Shown: piece after piece, positions 61,342-64,000 of the stretch
Position numbering within the stretch: the first letter of the stretch is position 1
Layout of the letters: the number at the start of each line of letters is the position of its first letter
NCBI GenBank assembly: GCA_027482185.1
Contig: JAIXWF010000019.1
Location: 248,001 to 312,000, forward strand
Direction: 5' to 3'
Length of the DNA stretch: 64,000 nucleotides
From: Opitutaceae bacterium
GTDB taxonomy: Bacteria; Verrucomicrobiota; Verrucomicrobiia; Opitutales; Opitutaceae
Translations under genes and position numbers: made by a program
The notes under the pieces: generated by a model
Told to the model about the DNA's origin: nothing
The model's input: only the letters and a program-made list of their open reading frames with translations
Database searches by the model: none

Positions 61342-62585
61342 GCACGCTATCGCCGATGCCCTCGGGTTGGTTCGATCGGATCGCCGCGCGCGCGCGCGAG
61401 CCGCGGACCTTGCTCTGGTTCGCGTTGGGCTGCGCCGTCCTGCTCGCCCTGCGCAAACCTTGGGCCTTGCACACACCGCAACTGTGGGCCGAAGACGGCA
61501 GCATTTTTTTGGTCCAGAACGAACAAATGGGCCTGCGCGCGTGGTGGGAGCCCTACAACGGCTACCTTCATCTGCTTCCGCGCCTCATCGCGTGGACAGC
61601 GAGCCGCATCGCCGATGTCGCCTGGTGGCCGGCGCTCTACAACGGCGCCGCTTTTCTGCTGCACCTCGGCGTCCTCGTGCGGCTCGCCTCCCCCCGCGTG
61701 CTGCTGCCGGCCAAGGCCGGGTTCATGCTGGCCCTGGTCGCCGTCGTCGGCACCGGCGAGCCGCTCCTCAACGTGACCAATGTCCAATGGGTCACGGCGT
61801 TCTACCTGTTGCTCCAGCTCTTCCTCGTGCCGCCGGCCACGGTCGCGCAACGTCTCCGCGATCTCGCGCTCCTCGCCGTCGTCGGTCTCAACGGTCCCTT
61901 CGCGCTCGTGTTCCTTCCGCTGTTCGCCTGGCACGCGTGGGACCGGCGTTCGCGCGAGGCCTGGGCCGCGTTCGCGGTGCTGGCGGTCTGCGCCGGCGTG
62001 CAGGCTAGATTCATGCTGCAGGCCAACCTCGCCCTCGAGGGCGGCGGCGCGGCTTTCCGGCCGCTGATGGGTTTCTCGATCCTCGGCAGCCGGCTGATCA
62101 CGTGGCCTTTCTTCGGGCCCGTCGCGGTCAAGGCCTGGCCCTTCGCCGTGCACGCCGCGTTGTTCGCCGCGGTGGTGGTCTTCGTCGCGTGGCGGACGTG
62201 GCGCGCTGCCGCCGACCGCCCGATCCGCGCCGTGCTGTTCGCCGCGTTCGTCCTTGTCACCGTCGCCTGCAGCATCCGCGTCCGCGCCGACACGTGGGAG
62301 GACGACAACCTCGTCAACGGCGACCGCTACTTCTTCATTTCCCGCGTCCTGCTCGCCTGGTTGCTGCTCCTCGAGTGGCGCGCGCCCTCGCGGTTCGTGG
62401 CGTGGCCCATCCGGGCCGCCTTCGTGCTCGGCGCCGCGTTGCACGTGCCGCACTACGCGATCCCCGCCCCGCCGGACTACCGGTGGCGCCAGCACTGCGA
62501 TCCGATCCGCCAAGGCACTCCCGCCAACATCTACACGCTGCCCGAAGGTTGGTGGATCGAATACCCCGGCCGACCGAAACCCTGA
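61338..62585 (+). CDS. Polytopic membrane protein, GT-C-like, tandem paralogue 2
   Basis: The 415-residue protein repeats the layout of the preceding one: LRKPWALHTPQLWAEDGSIF in the first loop, YNGYLHLLPRLIAW, NVTNVQWVTAF, and a C-terminal PDYRWRQHCDPIRQGTPANI ending in an IEYPGRP segment. The two genes clearly arose by tandem duplication and have since diverged. The ATG at 61338 overlaps the previous stop. The frame is open upstream inside the paralogue, but that part is a shadow. Distinct acceptor positions or sugars for the two enzymes is a reasonable but unproven idea. Confidence 0.75.
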   Translation: MSTLSPMPSGWFDRIAARAREPRTLLWFALGCAVLLALRKPWALHTPQLWAEDGSIFLVQNEQMGLRAWWEPYNGYLHLLPRLIAWTASRIADVAWWPALYNGAAFLLHLGVLVRLASPRVLLPAKAGFMLALVAVVGTGEPLLNVTNVQWVTAFYLLLQLFLVPPATVAQRLRDLALLAVVGLNGPFALVFLPLFAWHAWDRRSREAWAAFAVLAVCAGVQARFMLQANLALEGGGAAFRPLMGFSILGSRLITWPFFGPVAVKAWPFAVHAALFAAVVVFVAWRTWRAAADRPIRAVLFAAFVLVTVACSIRVRADTWEDDNLVNGDRYFFISRVLLAWLLLLEWRAPSRFVAWPIRAAFVLGAALHVPHYAIPAPPDYRWRQHCDPIRQGTPANIYTLPEGWWIEYPGRPKP

Positions 62586-62666
62586 GCGCCCGCGCGCGCC
62601 GCCCTCCAGCCCGCGCGTGACTTCCCGCCCGCCACCCCTCAACGTCCCCGTCCCGCTTTTCCGTCC

Positions 62667-63725
62667 ATGCCCAAGACCCTCCTTGTCACCGGTTCCTCCG
62701 GCCTCATCGGTTCCGAAGTCTGCGCGTATTTCGCGCGCGAACTCGGCTACACGGTCCACGGCGTGGACAACAACCAGCGCGCCGTCTTCTTCGGCCCGCA
62801 GGGCGACACGCGCTGGAACCAGCAGCGGCTCGCGCAGGAACTGCCCGGCTTCGTGCACCACGAGCTCGATATCCGCGACCGCGCCGGCGTCCTCGCCCTG
62901 ATCAAGTCGGTCAAGCCGTCGGTCATCGTCCACACCGCCGCCCAGCCCAGCCACGACCGCGCCGCGGCGATTCCCTTCGACGACTTCGACACCAACGCCG
63001 TCGGCACCCTCAATCTCCTCGAGGCCGCGCGCCAGGCCTGCCCCGAATCGCCCTTCGTGCACATGAGCACGAACAAGGTCTACGGCGACGCCCCCAACCG
63101 CATCGCCCTGCGCGAACTGCCCACGCGCTGGGACTACGCCGACGCCGCCTACGGCCACGGCATCGCGGAAACGTTCACCATCGACCAATCGAAGCACTCG
63201 CTCTTCGGCGCTTCCAAGGTCGCCGCCGACGTCATGGTCCAGGAGTACGGCCGCTACTTCAACCTGCCGACCTGCGCCCTGCGCGGCGGTTGCCTCACCG
63301 GCCCCAACCACACCGGCGTCGAGCTCCACGGCTTCCTCAGCTACCTCGTGAAATGCAACCTCGAGGGCCGCGAGTATAAGATTTTCGGGTACAAGGGAAA
63401 ACAGGTCCGCGACAACATCCACTCCCTCGACGTCGCCCGCTTCATGGCCGCCTTCGTCGCCGCCCCGCGCGCCGGCGAGGTCTACAATCTCGGCGGCGGC
63501 AAGGCCAACTCCTGCTCCATCCTCGAGGCGTTCAAGATCGCGGAAAAGTTCTCCGGCAAGGCGCAGGTCCACACCTACGTCGACCAGAACCGCGCCGGCG
63601 ACCACATCTGCTACTACAGCGATCTGCGCAAGATGCGCGCCCACTACCCCGCCTGGGACATCACCCAGTCCCTCGAGGAAACCATCCGCCAGATCGTCGA
63701 CTCCTGGCAGCGCCGCCAAAAATAG
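62667..63725 (+). CDS. NAD-dependent epimerase/dehydratase resembling CDP-paratose 2-epimerase, catalytic Tyr replaced
   Basis: This 352-residue extended SDR has [20 protein letters not shown] at the NAD site, [26 protein letters not shown] and the RfbE-like [20 protein letters not shown]. Where most family members have Tyr-x-x-x-Lys it reads [12 protein letters not shown], with Phe180 and Lys184. The substrate-domain motif [20 protein letters not shown] and the end region are intact. It may act on a CDP- or GDP-linked sugar. The preceding pattern [12 protein letters not shown] is characteristic of this subgroup. It closes the glycan gene block. Confidence 0.88.
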   Translation: MPKTLLVTGSSGLIGSEVCAYFARELGYTVHGVDNNQRAVFFGPQGDTRWNQQRLAQELPGFVHHELDIRDRAGVLALIKSVKPSVIVHTAAQPSHDRAAAIPFDDFDTNAVGTLNLLEAARQACPESPFVHMSTNKVYGDAPNRIALRELPTRWDYADAAYGHGIAETFTIDQSKHSLFGASKVAADVMVQEYGRYFNLPTCALRGGCLTGPNHTGVELHGFLSYLVKCNLEGREYKIFGYKGKQVRDNIHSLDVARFMAAFVAAPRAGEVYNLGGGKANSCSILEAFKIAEKFSGKAQVHTYVDQNRAGDHICYYSDLRKMRAHYPAWDITQSLEETIRQIVDSWQRRQK

Positions 63726-63778
63726 CCGCAACTCCGCCGGCCGGCGGGCGTCGAACCGCTCCGGTTTCCCCGCCGTCC

Positions 63779-64000
63779 ATGTCCTCCCGAATCCTCCGTC
63801 CGCTGCGGTTTGTCTTCCTTCTCGCCGCGCTGGTGCCGGCGCTTTCCGCCACCTCCGTCGTTCCGCCGTCGTTCCCGGAACTCGTCGCCGAAGCCGACGC
63901 CATCTACTCGGGCCGCGTCACCGCCGTCGAAGCCCGCAGGCTCACGGCCCCCGACGGCAGCCCGCTGATCAAGACGTTCGTCACCTTCGCGGTCGAACGC
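63779..64000 (+). CDS. Secreted protein of unknown function, N-terminal fragment (3' end outside window)
   Basis: Only 74 residues are present. A signal peptide (LRFVFLLAALVPALSA) is followed by VVPPSFPELVAEADAIYSGR and VTAVEARRLTAPDGSPLIKT, a pattern I have seen in exported proteins of unknown function that begin with a small beta domain. The frame runs off the window end. It begins 53 bases after the epimerase. Confidence 0.65.
   Translation, partial: MSSRILRPLRFVFLLAALVPALSATSVVPPSFPELVAEADAIYSGRVTAVEARRLTAPDGSPLIKTFVTFAVER

Noticed and set aside
1-64000. tRNA, rRNA, riboswitch or prophage signals
   Set aside because: None was recognised. The intergenic gaps are short and carry no conserved RNA motif that I could identify.

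Overview
This window is chromosomal DNA from a high-GC, Gram-negative bacterium, most probably a member of Verrucomicrobiota close to Opitutaceae. That placement is an inference. It rests on the very GC-rich codon usage, the outer-membrane export machinery (TolC, RND-type adaptor, two-partner secretion), the heptose and O-antigen style genes, the rarity of clear Shine-Dalgarno sequences, and orphan four-helix-bundle (23S rRNA intervening-sequence type) genes set in short-period repeats. No rRNA, tRNA, phage, transposase or CRISPR array is visible. No gene-free stretch exceeds 300 bases; the largest gap is 22097-22333.

Layout. (1) 1-2.3 kb: the tail of a TolC-like gene, a six-helix membrane protein, a type IV pilin-like protein and a one-helix protein of unknown function. 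(2) 2.3-9.1 kb, minus strand: an export operon (TolC-like, MacA/HlyD-like adaptor, FtsX-type permease, LolD/MacB-type ATPase) followed by polyphosphate kinase. (3) 9.2-15.2 kb: a methyltransferase-glycosyltransferase fusion, a sugar aminotransferase, a beta-propeller protein and a Wzm-type permease, with the Wzt-type ATPase facing them on the opposite strand. (4) 15.2-24.3 kb: a two-partner secretion locus with a 1357-residue FHA-like exoprotein (minus strand), an STT3-like membrane protein with TPR tail (minus strand), and a TpsB transporter carrying an extra POTRA domain (plus strand). (5) 24.3-37.8 kb: a pyruvyltransferase-like protein, large membrane proteins, a GT9-coil-GT2 fusion, a GtrB/GtrA pair, an epimerase and an SDR. 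(6) 37.9-43.5 kb: a Gfo/Idh oxidoreductase, a complete GDP-D-glycero-alpha-D-manno-heptose set (hddA, hddC, gmhA, gmhB) and a transaldolase, ending in a strong terminator. (7) 43.6-63.7 kb: a GT4-coil-GT2-GT2 giant, three methyltransferases, a GT2, five large polytopic GT-C-like or YfhO-like proteins and an unusual epimerase. The window ends in a truncated secreted protein.

How the genes work together. Most of the window looks like one surface-glycan island. Transaldolase can exchange sedoheptulose 7-phosphate with the pentose phosphate pool. GmhA, HddA, GmhB and HddC turn it into GDP-heptose. The epimerases, aminotransferase and oxidoreductase make further sugars. Multi-domain glycosyltransferases build the glycan, GtrA/GtrB-type and GT-C-type membrane proteins decorate it outside the membrane, and Wzm/Wzt exports it. 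The STT3-like protein beside an FHA-like exoprotein raises the possibility of protein glycosylation, in an arrangement reminiscent of HMW1A/B/C but with a different enzyme class.

The most unusual DNA-level signal is a family of short-period (about 6-9 bp) strand-biased repeats between 33 and 47 kb. Two copies bracket four-helix-bundle genes as inverted arms. Others sit directly before start codons, one runs into the 5' end of hddC, and one appears inserted in frame in a glycosyltransferase.
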